60,000 nt of DNA from Hydractinia symbiolongicarpus (Eukaryota > Cnidaria > Hydrozoa > Anthoathecata > Hydractiniidae): NCBI RefSeq assembly GCF_029227915.1, contig NC_079887.1:19343650-19403649 (forward strand). Reading direction: 5' to 3'. Of the stretch, positions 31,721 through 43,787 are shown piece after piece. Position numbers and translations under genes: made by a program. Below the pieces are notes generated by a model that saw nothing but the letters and a program-made list of their open reading frames with translations, ran no database searches and had not been told where the DNA came from. Within the stretch, counting starts at the first letter, position 1. Every line of letters begins with the position of its first letter.

Positions 31721-33311
31721 TATGACAAGACCAATATACTTACTTACCTTTTTACAAGGGGTGATGGAAATAATTTTTAAAGATATACAGTATATACAGT
31801 CCGATTGTAAGCTTCCGCGTACGCGCTATACAACACCTTTTCCTGCAAGTCGGAGCCCCTTTAATCTTTTGTTAATCGTAATTACTTTAATGATCTTTGT
31901 GAGAGCCATGTTGCGAGTGATTTAACAAAAGCTTCTCAATAAAACAATAGTCAGCAGTATTACATTTTAGCTAGCAAACGTATTTTACCATTAATATAAT
32001 ATATAATATATGGTATCTTGCTTTCTTCTCGATTCTTTTTAGATAGGCGTCATGATTACTAACGCAAGTTACAGTTTTAAAAAAAATTAAAGCAATGTAT
32101 GTAATGAATGATGTATGGAAATCATGTTCTGAAAATATAAGATATTTTAAATCTTTCTTCAAGATAAAAATTAAGATAGTACAGTAAAGTTTATTTTTAT
32201 AATTTTAATTGATTTTGTTTACAAATTCTATATATAGATTTCGCGCCGAAAGTATTCTCAACATCGTCACACGCAGGTTATTGTTATTTATACAACAAGT
32301 TTCCCTGATCTTTTCAATTTCTTGCTGTGTAATTATTTTCTCTAAAAGACAATAGTCTATTATGAAAATAATTATTTATGTAAGTTGCGCGTTACACGGA
32401 AAGTTACATTCGGACTGTACTGTAGGAGACTTGAGAAACACTTAGCAGAGGCAAGCTGCACAGCGCGTCTTAACACAGTGCTTAGTATCGGTCTACGTCA
32501 CACAACTAGTAAAGCGTTTTCAGCTGTGCATGCTCTAAGGCATATTACATTTTTTAATATAAGCCTATAACTATCCTGAAAAATACAGGTTACAGTGGTG
32601 GGTTGTTATCCCACCATATCTATTTGTATATAGTTAGATATTTCTCCTCTAGAACAATTTTATGTTTTGCTTTATATATATATACTACACGGATCGCCAT
32701 TATACTGCCCAGCTAAAATGATTGTCCATAATATTTATTTTTATTAAAGTCTTGTGGATTTAATTTATTTGTTGTGAGTAAGAAAGAATTTGAGTATCAC
32801 TTATAGTTGCATTCAAATATTCAAACTTAAAACCATCTTCAAATTTAAGGAATGTACTGCTTAGTTAGCTAAAAATGCAAATAATAGTATAGTTAGGTCT
32901 GTTTACACTGTTACTTTTATAACATAAACTGTGGCTACCTATGACAACATAAGCAAAAAACAACAAAATGTGTAAAATGTTTTAGTACAAACATGGATTA
33001 TATCCACTGGGGGGCATTTGCTCAAAAGCTCAAAATATACTATAATTAAGTTCTCCATACCTTTCGTTCACCTGTGTCTCCTTGGTCTCCTTGCTCCATC
33101 TACTAAAGGTAAAAGAACGTAAAAAATTATACTGTACCCCTGAGTTTTTGCGAAGCAAAATTGTGCAGCACGTTTGCTACACGCAAGGTTTCCAAAGAGA
33201 ATTATTGAGGTTCTCAAAATTTCCATAGAAAAAAATCATATAGAATCAGCGTAAAGAAATAGGACTGATATTTTTGCACATAAGGCTAGGGTATTTTTTT
33301 TCTAATAAAAC
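31721..33311. other. intergenic, no gene seen
   Basis: AT-rich with no recognisable domain. It ends at the target site of the copia element. Confidence 0.5.
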
Positions 33312-33511
33312 TGTTAGATTGCCGCCATATTTGTTTTTGTTTGCTAGACTCTCGGTGCCGTTTAACTAGAACGGCATTAGGACTAAAGATGGTAGAGTTA
33401 AAAGTGTAAAAGAAGAAACACGTGTTTGTTGATTTTATATAGAAGAAAAACCATTTTCGTATTTGTTTATTTTATTACCCCCAAGTGGCTGAAATGGCTG
33501 AAATGTTCACA
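33312..33511 (+). repeat. 5' LTR
   Basis: 200 bp, TGTTAG...TTCACA. One difference seen from the 3' LTR (CTCGGTGCC versus CTCTGTGCC). Confidence 0.97.
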
Positions 33512-33525
33512 GGTTATGGGCCCAG
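33512..33525 (+). promoter_or_regulatory. primer-binding site for initiator tRNA-Met
   Basis: GGTTATGGGCCCAG directly abuts the LTR. It is complementary to the anticodon arm of eukaryotic initiator tRNA-Met (CTGGGCCCATAACC), the internal half-tRNA priming known for copia elements. Confidence 0.85.
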
Positions 33526-33609
33526 TCCACCAAGAAACCAGTGGTAGAACTTGATTTTTAATGGGGATGACGAAAATTTGAGATATGGGAAACAAAGATT
33601 TTAGGTTAC

Positions 33610-34734
33610 ATGAGAGTCAAGGAACTTAAAGACACTTTAGTTGGAACTAGTAGTATCGAAATTGATCCAGATAAAAATGAACTTGCATTTGCTGAACTTA
33701 TACAATTTTTAGATGAACGTTCTTTGTCAATGGTCATTCGTGAAGCAAAAGATGATGGAAGAAAGGCGTTCAAAATACTAAGAGAATTTTATTCAGGAAG
33801 TAGCAAACCGAGAATAATTACCCTATACAACCAACTTACAACATTGTTGAAAAGTGACAATGAATCAGTAACTGATTATATGATGAGGGCAGAAAAAGCT
33901 GCAGCCACATTGAAAACAGCTGGTGAGAATGTCAGTGATGCTTTGTTAATTGCAATGGTACTCAAGGGACTCCCCGATCAGTACAAAGCTTTTGTTGCTA
34001 TTATAACACAATCCGAAACTGTAGACACATTTCACAAATTCAAGCAAGCTCTGAGAAATTTTGATGAAACTGAAACTGCCCGATCTACAAAACCAGAAGC
34101 TAATAAAAATGAAGCTATTATGAAAGCACGAAATGAATATTTATCTAAACAACTCATTTGTTACAGTTGTGGAGTTGCAGGACATAAAGCGAGTGAATGT
34201 CGGCGACAATGGTGTACCGTTTGTAGATCCTCATCGCACTCGAACCGTAACTGCCGAAAACAAAACCGTGACCAGGCCAAGTCGATGATTGATAATAATC
34301 AGAGTCATTCTTTTGCATTCAAGATTAATGATGACTTCAGTATGAAAATTAATGGTAGTGAGACACTACTCGTGGACTGTGGAGCAACAACCCATATAGT
34401 GAATTCTGAAGAAAATATGATTGAAATTGATAACAACTTCAAACCAGCTGAACATTATATAGAATTGGCAGATGGGAGCAAATCAAACAATGTTGCATTG
34501 AAAAGAGGAACGTATGTCACATACTTACGTACAGAAAGTGGAGAACTAGTTAAAGTTAACCTTGAAAACGCACTGTATGTACCAACTTACCCTCAAAATA
34601 TTTTTTCTGTTCAAGCCGCAACCCGTAAAGGTGTTGTTGTCAACTTCTCCAATGATCATGCTAATCTCATTGCCCCAGATGGAACAATCTTTCCAATCGA
34701 ACAACGCCAACGACTATACTATCTAATAATGTGA
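33610..34734 (+). CDS. copia gag and protease
   Basis: 374 residues from the first ATG; the true Gag N-terminus probably lies upstream at about 33550 behind a one-base frame break near 33590. Retrotransposon Gag helical region at 1-155. CCHC knuckle at 184-197 (CYSCGVAGHKASEC) and a second CCHC-like motif at 202-215. Aspartic protease active site LLVDCGATTHIV near 254-264 (DCGAT where copia usually has DSGAT/S). Confidence 0.85.
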   Translation: MRVKELKDTLVGTSSIEIDPDKNELAFAELIQFLDERSLSMVIREAKDDGRKAFKILREFYSGSSKPRIITLYNQLTTLLKSDNESVTDYMMRAEKAAATLKTAGENVSDALLIAMVLKGLPDQYKAFVAIITQSETVDTFHKFKQALRNFDETETARSTKPEANKNEAIMKARNEYLSKQLICYSCGVAGHKASECRRQWCTVCRSSSHSNRNCRKQNRDQAKSMIDNNQSHSFAFKINDDFSMKINGSETLLVDCGATTHIVNSEENMIEIDNNFKPAEHYIELADGSKSNNVALKRGTYVTYLRTESGELVKVNLENALYVPTYPQNIFSVQAATRKGVVVNFSNDHANLIAPDGTIFPIEQRQRLYYLIM

Positions 34735-35213
34735 GCCAAAAACGCATAGAAGATTTGAGAACATGGCACAGAATATTAGGACACTGTAATATTGATGATG
34801 TGATAAAATTAGAATCTGTAGTTCAAGGAATGCACATCAGTGAACGAGAAAAATTTGACTGTGAGGTATGTACACTAGCAAAGCAGACCAACACTCGTAA
34901 TCGTCAGCCAGACATCCGTGCCACGACTCCTTTCGAACTTGTACACACCGACCTAGCCGGACCAATAGAACCAGCGTCACTGAATGGCTTCAGATATGCT
35001 CTTGTTTTCAATGATGATTTCACAGGATGTATGTTCACTTATTTTTTAAAACAGAAATCTGATGCGTCCCGTGCATTAGAAAAATTTTTAGCAGACATAG
35101 CGCCCTACGGCAAAGTGAAAACCTTTAATTTTGACGAAGAAATTTTTCCATTTGGTGATGTAAAACGAAAGCGATCGGATGGGGGGTGGGGAATACATAT
35201 CACAGGACTTTAA
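34731..35213 (+). pseudogene. copia GAG-pre-integrase and integrase start
   Basis: A frame change overlaps the previous frame by 4 bp. H13-x4-H18 and C45-x2-C48 form the integrase HHCC finger. The first catalytic Asp is in LVHTDLAGP, followed by NDDFTGCMFTYFLKQKS. The sequence then leaves the family within 20-30 residues, where the core is deleted. A G10 run follows at about 35251-35260. Confidence 0.85.
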
Positions 35214-35267
35214 AACCGAAACACTACTACCCAAAAATAAGCAAGCAGTGGGGGGGGGGGGAAATGG

Positions 35268-36068
35268 GTGTACACCATCAAAGAAAATTTAAGCAACCCA
35301 ATTTACAAAGCGCGTTATGTAGCAAAAGGATTCAGTCAAAAAGAAGGAATAGATTACACAGAAACCTTTTCACCAACTGCTAGAATGGAATCTATCCGTA
35401 CTTTACTACAGGTAGCTGTTCAAGAAGATTGGAACATTCATCAAATGGACGTTAAAGGAGCATATTTACACGCTCCAATAGAATGTGAAGTTTATGTTCA
35501 ACCAGCTCCTGGATATGAAACAGCCAATAATGTTTGGAAGTTAAATAAATCTCTTTATGGGCTCAAACAAAGTGGACGCAATTGGCACCAATTGCTGCAT
35601 GATTTTTTATGTGATATTGGTTTTGTCCAATCTCATGCCGATCCATGTGTGTTTGTTCGTAGACAATGTGGTTATACCATTGTGTTACTTGTTTGGGTGG
35701 ATGACATTATTATTACATCAAGTAAGGACGAACTGCTCAACACTGTCAAGATCCAGTTGAAGAATCGATTTAATATAAAAGATCTTGAACACTCTCATCG
35801 TTTCTTGGAATTGATTTTGAGAGGGGGATTGACTACGTCACCATGTCCCAGTCCCGTTACGTTAGACTGGATTATGTTAAAACATGTATTTCGATATATA
35901 AAGAATACTGTGAGTTATACATTCACTTTTCGTAAACTAAACCATGAAGAATTTCGTCTCTATGCATTTTGTGATGCTGATTGGGCTTCTTCTTTGGATA
36001 ACAGAAGAAGTATTACCGGTTATTGTATCAGCATCAATCCGAGTAGGCCACCTATCAGTTGGAGTTAG
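35268..36068 (+). pseudogene. copia reverse transcriptase, C-terminally deleted
   Basis: ARYVAKGFSQKEG, HQMDVKGAYLHAPIE (first Asp), KLNKSLYGLKQSGRNWHQ and VWVDDIIITSS (YxDD box) are intact. After HRFLELILRGG the sequence jumps to VFRYIKNTVSYTFTF, which belongs just before RNase H, so part of RT/connection is missing. Confidence 0.9.
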
Positions 36069-36083
36069 AAAAAACAAGCGTCT

Positions 36084-36425
36084 GTGGCACTTTCAACGTG
36101 CGAAGCTGAATATATGGCCCTCTCACTAACAGCTCAGGAGACCGCCTACCTAACACGACTTATCAAAGATTTAACAAATTTTGACCTCAAGCCGCCTGTG
36201 ATTAAAAATGACAACCAAGGTGCCTTAGCGTTATTAAAAAACCCCGTAAAGCACATGAAGGCCAAACATATCGATATCCGATACCATTATATCAGAGAAT
36301 GTTTTCAACAGAATCAGATAGCTGTAGAATATATACCTTCAAGTGAAAACAAAGCGGATATATTTACAAAACCGCCAAAGAAACATTTGTTGACAATGTT
36401 CAAACAATATTTATTTGGAGAGTAA
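36084..36425 (+). pseudogene. copia RNase H
   Basis: STCEAEYMALS (Glu), VIKNDNQGALAL (Asp), HIDIRYHYIRE and NKADIFTK are typical of copia RNase H and its tail. It lies one frame away from the RT stop at 36066-36068, with the TAG at ISWS before it. Confidence 0.9.
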
Positions 36426-36447
36426 TTTTTAATGAGAACTTTACGTC

Positions 36448-36456
36448 AAGTGGGGG
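36448..36456 (+). promoter_or_regulatory. polypurine tract
   Basis: AAGTGGGGG directly precedes the 3' LTR, in the position of the plus-strand primer. Confidence 0.8.
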
Positions 36457-36656
36457 TGTTAGATTGCCGCCATATTTGTTTTTGTTTGCTAGACTCTCTG
36501 TGCCGTTTAACTAGAACGGCATTAGGACTAAAGATGGTAGAGTTAAAAGTGTAAAAGAAGAAACACGTGTTTGTTGATTTTATATAGAAGAAAAACCATT
36601 TTCGTATTTGTTTATTTTATTACCCCCAAGTGGCTGAAATGGCTGAAATGTTCACA
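36457..36656 (+). repeat. 3' LTR
   Basis: 200 bp matching the 5' LTR; followed by the AAAAC target duplicate. Confidence 0.97.
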
Positions 36657-39244
36657 AAAACAAATAAGTTTGGACCAAGGGGTAAAGTATAAGTCTAGTA
36701 AAAAATGCAATAAGTACGGCATCTAATGATTGTACCAACTTCGTACAACTGAGGTAACTGTGTACGAGGTTGGGTGTACTTCACTTCTTCAATGCAGAGT
36801 ACTTATTTTGCAATTTTGCTTTTAATATTATTTTAAATGTATTATAATTAAAAATAATAGTTTTAAAACTGCTATTGTTGCTTAAATTAATCTAAAGCTA
36901 GTCCTGTTTCTGATCGTCTTTACTCGTGTATTTTTAGTTTTTTTTGTTCCTTGAGATTTGAGTTGGATTGTAAAGCTCCTGTACCTTTTTCTAAAGAGAG
37001 ATTGAAGTAATTTAAACAGTTATAACGCGCCAAGCCGTGTGTAATTTTATCGCTTTATGCTTTTCCCCAGATCATGTGCAGATCAACAAGGTAAGGTTTA
37101 CACATAAGGTAGCTATAGCTAGCTAGCTATAGTTATATTTTGTAAAAGCTGCATGATCCAATATATAGTTTTCAAATTTTGTTGTACATATAGCTAGCTA
37201 CAGCTATACGTATAAAAGAGTTAAATGTAATTTCTGGAATAAACATGGAGTAGCTAATTATTACCTCCTCAGCCACTGACCCTTTTTCATAACAATTTTT
37301 TATTTTATTGAGTGAAAACATGTTACAGTAAAAAAATATCCAGTTTTGTTACCAAGCCGCCATCAATACATTTCGCTTTACAAATAAGTCGTGCTTATGC
37401 CCTTCTCAGAAAAAGATTTAAAACGACATGCAAAACCGTCATTTAAACAGGTCTCCAAAAGAGGGAGCCTAAGCTGCACCTGAACTTTAAAATTTGTGTG
37501 CATTTTCGGATCTGTTTGGTACTTTGGAATTTTCTTAGCAATATTAGGCCAAGGCAAATTACATTACAGTTTTTCCTCCACTGCCCACGTGTTTAAGCAC
37601 CATATGAAAAGTTTGTTATTTTTAAAATTATGCAAACCTTTATATATGTAAAAATTTCCATTTTTTACTATAAGCTATTCAGCAATCATTTTCATCATTT
37701 TCTTGACCTAAACACCGAATCCTCCTTTTATCCAAGGTGCTATTTTATAATGAAAGATGTCTTTTGGCATAGTTTTCAATTCAAAATGGTCTGATTGCAA
37801 AATACGCTTGACCTTGTTTGCTTTTACCAAAAAAGTGAATTAAGTCCCATGATGAAGTTGAGGACTATAATATTTTTGTATTTGTGTACTTGGTCTTAAG
37901 GACCTTTTAAAATTTTGTGTTGCACCTTAATTTCTCCTGCCTGATTGCTTAAATGTTGGTTGGAAAAATAACATATATATATATAATATAAGTACATTTC
38001 CCCACATATGTTTTTGTGTCTAGTACAAGAAACTGTGATTTAATTTCTCTTGGCCCTGCATCAATCAAATCCTTTAAAAAAACATTTTTGAAATGATTTG
38101 ATCAGATTCGGAAACTGTTGGTGTGGTTGGAACTTTTCATTTAAAGATTAGTAAAATTGCCTAATTTTTTTACTTGCCGATGGACTGGACAACCCTTTAT
38201 TTGGAGCCTAAATGCCTCTAACATTAGGTAGTTGTCGTGTTCACCTGGCTAAAAGGAAAAATAAGGTGATTTGATTGTTATGAATTTGTCAACTGGCCAA
38301 AAAAGCCATAAGTGTGAGGGCAAGCTTGGGCAAACTTTTAAATACAATTTGTACTTTCCAAATGAAAAACAGTGCTTTCAATTCTGTTGTCTTGGCCACA
38401 AAAAGTAGTGATCTATATTTTATGTGGCTAATAATTCCAATAAATTTACCCTGTCAATATTTTTCCAGGAGGGACAACATAGACGGTTCTAGAGTGTTGA
38501 AAAGCTTCCATTTGAGCTACAGAAACCCTTTAAATTTCTGTTTAATAGGCAACAACTGTTATGTGGGATTGAACCCATATGATTATGAAGTCAACGCTCT
38601 TCCGACTGAACTACCAATCCCCAAAAGAAGACAACCCTCAAGGTAAACAGAGTTGCATGACTTTATTAATTATATCAAGCAGATTGTATCTAATAAACAC
38701 TTTTTGAGCACTTTGTCCCAAAAAATGATATATATTTGTAGTTTATTTAGCTCTAAACATTGTCCCTCAAAGGCACTGGATTTTAAAGTATTTAGAGACT
38801 TTACTATATACCTAATATAATATACTATATAAAAATGTTTTCTGTTTCTTTTTAGATTGCGTACAATGAGAGCGAGAGATGTTATCTTTCAATGCGTGAG
38901 ATAAAAAAAAAGAAAGTGAAACCTCACACGGCGTTGTTATTGTTTTTCTGTCAAAAATTTAAAGCTGTTTTATAAATCTTGATAAAGTTAAAAAATTGTT
39001 TTCGTTTTTGCAGATTGTTTATTTTTGTTTATTGCTTCTCCTGAGTTTTCGAAATTTATCGGAAATCGTTAATGCGAAAGTGTATTATTATCTGCGTTCC
39101 GAATATTATTTTCCGATTAAAAGAGTGTACCTTACGACGCGCATCCCCTTAATTCGTGACATTTTCGCACACTACGAATGGTACAACTCGATGTATTGCA
39201 TTTCTTTCAGAATAAGGGTTTTAACTTTATAAAAGTATAACTTT
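36657..39244. other. intergenic, no gene seen
   Basis: AT-rich. GCTAGC-rich patches at 37110-37260. One tRNA-like stretch at 38558-38622. A 110-codon frame at 38314-38646 overlaps that stretch and has no family resemblance. Confidence 0.5.
38558..38622 (-). repeat. degenerate tRNA-Met-like sequence
   Basis: Minus strand has TAGTTCAGTCGGAAGAGC (A box and D arm), TTCATAA (CAT anticodon loop) and GGGTTCAATCCC (B box, T arm). The anticodon stem does not pair on its 3' side, the variable region is short and the acceptor ends do not match. It is a pseudo-tRNA or SINE head, not a working tRNA. Confidence 0.5.
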
Positions 39245-39538
39245 GCTTGGATTATTGGCACTAAAAGCTTCAGCAATGTTGGAATTACGTCGGCCAACAA
39301 TACTGTGATTATTATCAATATTTAATTTTATAATTCTGTGGAGGTGAAGGGTCTCCTTAAGAGACAAGAGAGGAGTTGAACGTCCTCCACCATACCTTAG
39401 TTTAAAGGGGCGATTGTGGAAGTCCCATGAAATGCCACATAGTGATGGTGTCACTTTAAAAAACACCCAGTCCGGTCTGTGAACGGTTGGCGCTAGGAAG
39501 GGCATCCAGCTGTAAAACAATGCCAAAACTCTTTATTA

Positions 39539-40966
39539 TTGGCCGTAAGAATAGTTAATCAGACAAACTGCGTAAACGGGGCTGGAACTCTAAGGAGTGA
39601 AGGTGTCGCGCACGGTAGGACAGATGTCAGATGTCAGCATCGTCAGACCGTTACCCAGCTATCACATCACAAGGTAGATAACACTAGGTTGAGGATGGCT
39701 AGTGTAAATGTTGGTACTCTGAGAGGTAGAGCAGGTGAAGTAGTTGAAATGTTAGAACGTAGATCTGTTGATATGTGTTGTGTTCAGGAAGTTAGGTGGA
39801 GAGGAGCTTCAGTGAGATTTGTGGAAGGTAGGAGGGCAAGGTATAAGCTTTTTTGGATTGGTAATAGTGATGGATATGGAGGAGTTGGCATATTCGTTGC
39901 AGAAAAGTGGGTAGAAAAAGTAATAGATGTTATGCGTGTTAATAGTCGTATTATAGTGATAAAGTTTTTGATAGGTAATAGGATTGTCACTTTTCTGTCA
40001 GTTTATGCTCCACAGTGTGGACTCAGTGAGGAAGATAAAGATAAGTTTTATGATGAGTTAATAGCAGTCACATCAAAGTTTGGAGACACTGAACTTGTCA
40101 TGGTGGGCGGCGACTTTAATGGTCATGTTGGGAAGTCACCTGAAGGTTATAGAGGTGTGCATGGAGGCTATGGATTTGGGAGCAGAAATAAGGAAGGGGA
40201 GAGATTGCTTGAGTTTGGAATGGTAACGGACATGGTGGTTTGCAACACATCATTCAGTAAGAGACAGAGTAGGCTGATAACATATGAGTCAGGTGGTTGT
40301 AAGACACAGATAGATTACTTTTTGGTTAGAAAGTCAGACAAGAAAGTGGTGAAGGACGTGAAAGTTATATCGGGGGAAGAGTGTGTTTCCCAGCATAGGT
40401 TGCTGGTTTGTGATATTATCTTGAAGAGTGTCAGAGAATTTAAGAGAAAGTGCAGGCCCCGTCGAAAAGTCTGGAAGCTGAAGGAAGAGATTGTAGCAAG
40501 ACAATTTAGTGCAAAAGTTCAGCAGTTAGCCTACAATAGTCAATGTGATAGTTACAATGTTGAAAGTACTTGGACTACTTTGAAGAATTGTCTTCTAGAA
40601 GCTTCTGATGATAACTGTGGGTGGACGAAAGGACCAGCTAGACATAGACAGACCTGGTGGTGGAATAATGAGGTTGACCAGTGTATAAAGGAAAAGAGGA
40701 AACTTTGGAAAGAGTGGAAGTCAGGTGGTAGTAAAAATATTTACTTAGAAGCTAAGCGTCGGGCTCGTACAGCAGTGTATAAGGCAAAATCAGAAGCAGA
40801 GAGAAACAGATTTGCAGATGTGTTAAGAAGGGAAGACCAGCGCAATGAGGTATTCAAGATAGCAAAGCAAATGAAGAAGACTAATCAAGATATTGTAGGT
40901 GAGAAGTGTATACGTAATGATGAAGGTGTTTTGGCTAGCACAGAGGAGAAGAAAAGGGTAGCTTGA
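39539..40966 (+). pseudogene. LINE AP endonuclease and linker
   Basis: 475 codons. Endonuclease motifs: ASVNVGTLRGR (Asn), QEVRWRG (Glu), VYAPQCG (Tyr), VGGDFNGHVG (Asp/Asn), SQHRLLVCDI (His). The basic linker TWWWNNEVDQCIKEKRKLW precedes the RT. The TGA at 40964-40966 sits where related elements have Trp (VAWKNHYQ-type), so one TGG-to-TGA change separates it from the RT in the same frame. Confidence 0.9.
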
Positions 40967-42076
40967 AAGAATCATTATCAGAGGTTGCTTAACACTGAGT
41001 CTGATTGGGACGAGGATAATTTGCCTGATGATGATGTCATAGAAGGGCCAGCCATGCAGATCAAGACAGAATGGGTAGTGGAGGCTATTAGGAAAATGAA
41101 GATTGGCAAGGCTGCAGGAGTATCAGGTATTGTTGCAGAGATGGTAAAAGCATCTGGATATATTGGAGTTGAGCTTATTACAAGTCTTGCTAACCAGATT
41201 ATAAAGGATGGTGCTATTCCGAGTGAGTGGCAGTCGAGTGTAATAGTGAATTGTTTCAAGGGCAAGGGTGATGCATTAGAAAGGGGTAACTATAGAGGTT
41301 TGAAGTTGGTTGATCAAGTAATGAAAGTTATTGAAAGAGTGATTGATAAGTTACTTAGAGAAAGAATTGATATAGATAAGATGCAATTTGGTTTTGTTCC
41401 AGGGCGTGGCACTACAGATGCAATATTTTTACTCAGACAGCTTCAGGAAAAGTATTTAGGAAAGAGAAAGAATCTCTATTTTGCCTTTGTAGATTTAGAG
41501 AAAGCTTTTGATAGAGTGCCACGTAAAGTTATTTGGTGGGCTATGAGAAAATTAGGTGTGGATGAGTGGCTAGTTACGATGGTTCAGTCTATGTACAGCA
41601 ATTCTAGAAGTCGTGTCAGGATTAACGATTCACTTAGTGATGAATTTAGTGTAAATGTTGGTGTACATCAGGGTTCTGTACTTAGTCCTTTGTTGTTTAT
41701 TCTAGTCTTAGAAGCGCTGTCGATGGAGTTCAGAACAGGTTGCCCATGGGAGTTATTGTATGCAGATGATTTGGTTCTCATAGCAGAGTCGATGGAAGAA
41801 TTAGTTGAACAGTTTGAGAAGTGGAAGAAAGGACTAGAAGAAAAAGGGCTGAAGGTAAACACAGCAAAGTCTAAAGTCATGATAAGTAGCATTGCAGCCA
41901 AGTGTGACCTTGTAGTTGGAAAGTGGCCTTGTGGAGTTTGCAGGAAAGGGGTTGGTAGTAACTCAATTTTTTGTCAGACTTGCAAGCATTGGGTACATAA
42001 GAAGTGCAGTAGTATTAGTGGAAGGTTAAGAGCTGGCATACAGTTTGTATGCAAGCGTTGCAAAGTGAGATTATAG
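40967..42076 (+). pseudogene. LINE reverse transcriptase with PHD-like finger
   Basis: In frame with the endonuclease. RT motifs: KAAGVSGIVAEM, NYRGLKLVDQ, FGFVPGRGTTDAIF, FAFVDLEKAFDRVP (Asp), VHQGSVLSPLLFIL, LLYADDLVLIAES (catalytic DD). Then a C4HC3 PHD-like finger: CGVCRKG, FCQTCKHWVHKKC, FVCKRC. The frame is lost at about 42060-42076, just after the finger. Confidence 0.9.
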
Positions 42077-42729
42077 AGAATGAAGTATTTCCAGCTTTAA
42101 TGATGTACAACAGTGGCTCGTTAGAGATAGTTAAGAACTTCTGTTACTTAGGTGATATGTTGGGCAGTGAAGGGGGTGTTGGAAGAAGTGTTACTTGCAG
42201 GATGGGTTCTGCTTGGAAAAAGTTTAGAGAGTTACTTCCTTTATTGACTAGCAGAGTCCTGTCAATTGAGGTAAAAGGTAAGTTGTATGAGGCCTGTGTA
42301 AGAAGTGTTATGTTGTACGGTAGTGAGACATGGGCAGTGAAGCAGGAAGATCTTGACCGTTTAGAAAGGAATGATATGAGAATGGTTAGGTGGATGTGTA
42401 ATGCCAGTCTGAGAGACAGAAAGAGTTCAGATGAGCTAAGAAGCAGGCTAAGTCTCTGTAGAATTAAAGATGTTATCCAGATAAGAAGTTTGAATTGGCT
42501 GGGGCACTTGGAAAGAATGGAGGAGGATAATTGGGTAAGAAAGTGTAGAGACTTGATAGTTCCTGGGGCAAAGCCCAGAGGCAGACCGAGAAAGACTTGG
42601 CAGGAGGTTATAAGGACAGACTTGATAGAGAGGAAGTTGAGTTTAGATCTAACACAGTCTAGATCAGATTGGAAGAGGGTCATTAATATACCCCGTCCAA
42701 CCCATGCTAGCATGGAAAACGGACGTTAA
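42049..42729 (+). pseudogene. LINE RT C-terminal region
   Basis: A +1/-2 shifted frame continues the protein: VKNFCYLGDMLGSEGGV, YGSETWAVKQEDLDRLERND, IRSLNWLGHLERMEEDNWVR, KPRGRPRKTWQEVI, ending RPTHASMENGR. This tail is common to RTE-like elements of marine invertebrates. Confidence 0.85.
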
Positions 42730-42844
42730 GCCGAGAATGATGATCATGATGATGATGAAAGAGGTTTCACGAAATTTCTCAGTAATCGTTTTTGATTAGT
42801 TTCGCTCGAGTCAAATTTCTCGTACCTTCTGAAAAGAAATATTT

Positions 42845-42847
<3 letters not shown>

Positions 42848-42927
<80 letters not shown>
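42848..42927. repeat. (TA)n microsatellite then G run
   Basis: About 80 bp of alternating TA followed by eight G. The Tyr-Ile frames on both strands are artefacts. Confidence 0.98.
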
Positions 42928-42929
<2 letters not shown>

Positions 42930-43399
42930 GGGGGGTGTAGAAAGTTTTCACTTCCTTGGTATACGCGTAGCAAACGTGCTCCACAATTTCGCTTCACTTG
43001 CTCGCACTTGCTCACGAACCTCAATTGCTTCGCAAAAAGTGTGGTATATTTCATAGACTTGAAATTTGCTCTATTTCCTGGTATTTAAATTAATTATAAT
43101 ACAATTAATTTCTCACTTATTTTAAAAATATGTTTTTAATGTTCTTTCAAATGTATTTTAATTAGAAATAATAGTTTTAAAACTGTTTTTGTTGTTTATC
43201 AATATAGAAAGTGTTGCAGAGAGGTTGCCATAGCAAAGGCATTAAGCATGTCCCATAGAATTTTTTATGCTAGCTATGTCGCTGATTTTATGCCTATGCC
43301 TATGGTTTGCTCTTTTTTATGCTATCTAGCTAACTCTTAAAATAGTAAGTAAGTTCTAATATTATTCCATCTAAGTCGGCAGTTTTATCCTAGCGAGCT

Positions 43400-43752
43400 T
43401 TAGGTGTGAAAAAGGCAAAGAAGGGGTTCATTACATGTAAAAAATAGTGATAAATTAGGTACATAACGTCCACTTCTTTCTTGAAAAATCTTGTTTTGTT
43501 TCTACGCTTAACACCATCTTTAAAACACAACAAAGCCTCCATCGCCTTGCTAAAAACACGTTGTCTCGCTAAATCAGAAATTTACGAAAATTTACCAACA
43601 AATGACCAGATAAAATTACTGGGCAACACTGATAAAATGGCAGAATTTTTTATAAATTTCATGTATAGGGACGAAATCGTATGGAAATGCTATATACTCT
43701 CCACCGTTCTTCATTTCCCCTTTTTTTGGTTATTTAAATGAGGAAATGGGCT
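43400..43752 (+). repeat. direct repeat partner of 49547-49895
   Basis: Shares TTAGGTGTG, TAACACCATCTTTAAAACAC-type sequence, ACCAACAAATGACCAGATAA, and ATGAGGAAATGGGCT in the same order. Confidence 0.85.
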
Positions 43753-43787
43753 CTGCTATGCTCCTCTCTGCAACAATATAGAAAGTG

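Larger units (their letters stand above)
33312..36656 (+). mobile_element. Ty1/copia LTR retrotransposon, internally deleted
   Basis: Two 200-bp LTRs (TG...CA) are flanked by a perfect 5-bp duplication AAAAC (33307-33311 and 36657-36661). The order gag, protease, integrase, RT, RNase H is the copia order. At 3,345 bp it is clearly shorter than a full element. The integrase core is lost around 35210-35270 and the RT C-terminus around 35820-35870. Near-identical LTRs indicate a recent insertion, so the deletions were probably present before or made during insertion. It cannot be autonomous. Confidence 0.96.
39245..42765 (+). mobile_element. RTE-like non-LTR retrotransposon
   Basis: A 5' region, one long EN-RT coding region now in three frames, and a 3' end CGGACGTTAAGCCGAGAATG followed by a TGATGA microsatellite tail, typical of RTE-type LINEs. 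Only one internal stop and one frameshift, so a fairly young copy. Target duplication not identified; the 5' boundary is approximate. Confidence 0.85.

Noticed and set aside
38314-38646. 110-residue plus-strand frame
   Set aside because: Its C-terminal part is antisense of a tRNA-like sequence; no family resemblance.
42144-42713. 189-residue minus-strand frame
   Set aside because: Antisense of the LINE C-terminal region, which has clear family motifs on the plus strand.
42779-43088. Tyr-Ile repeat proteins on both strands
   Set aside because: Produced by the TA microsatellite.
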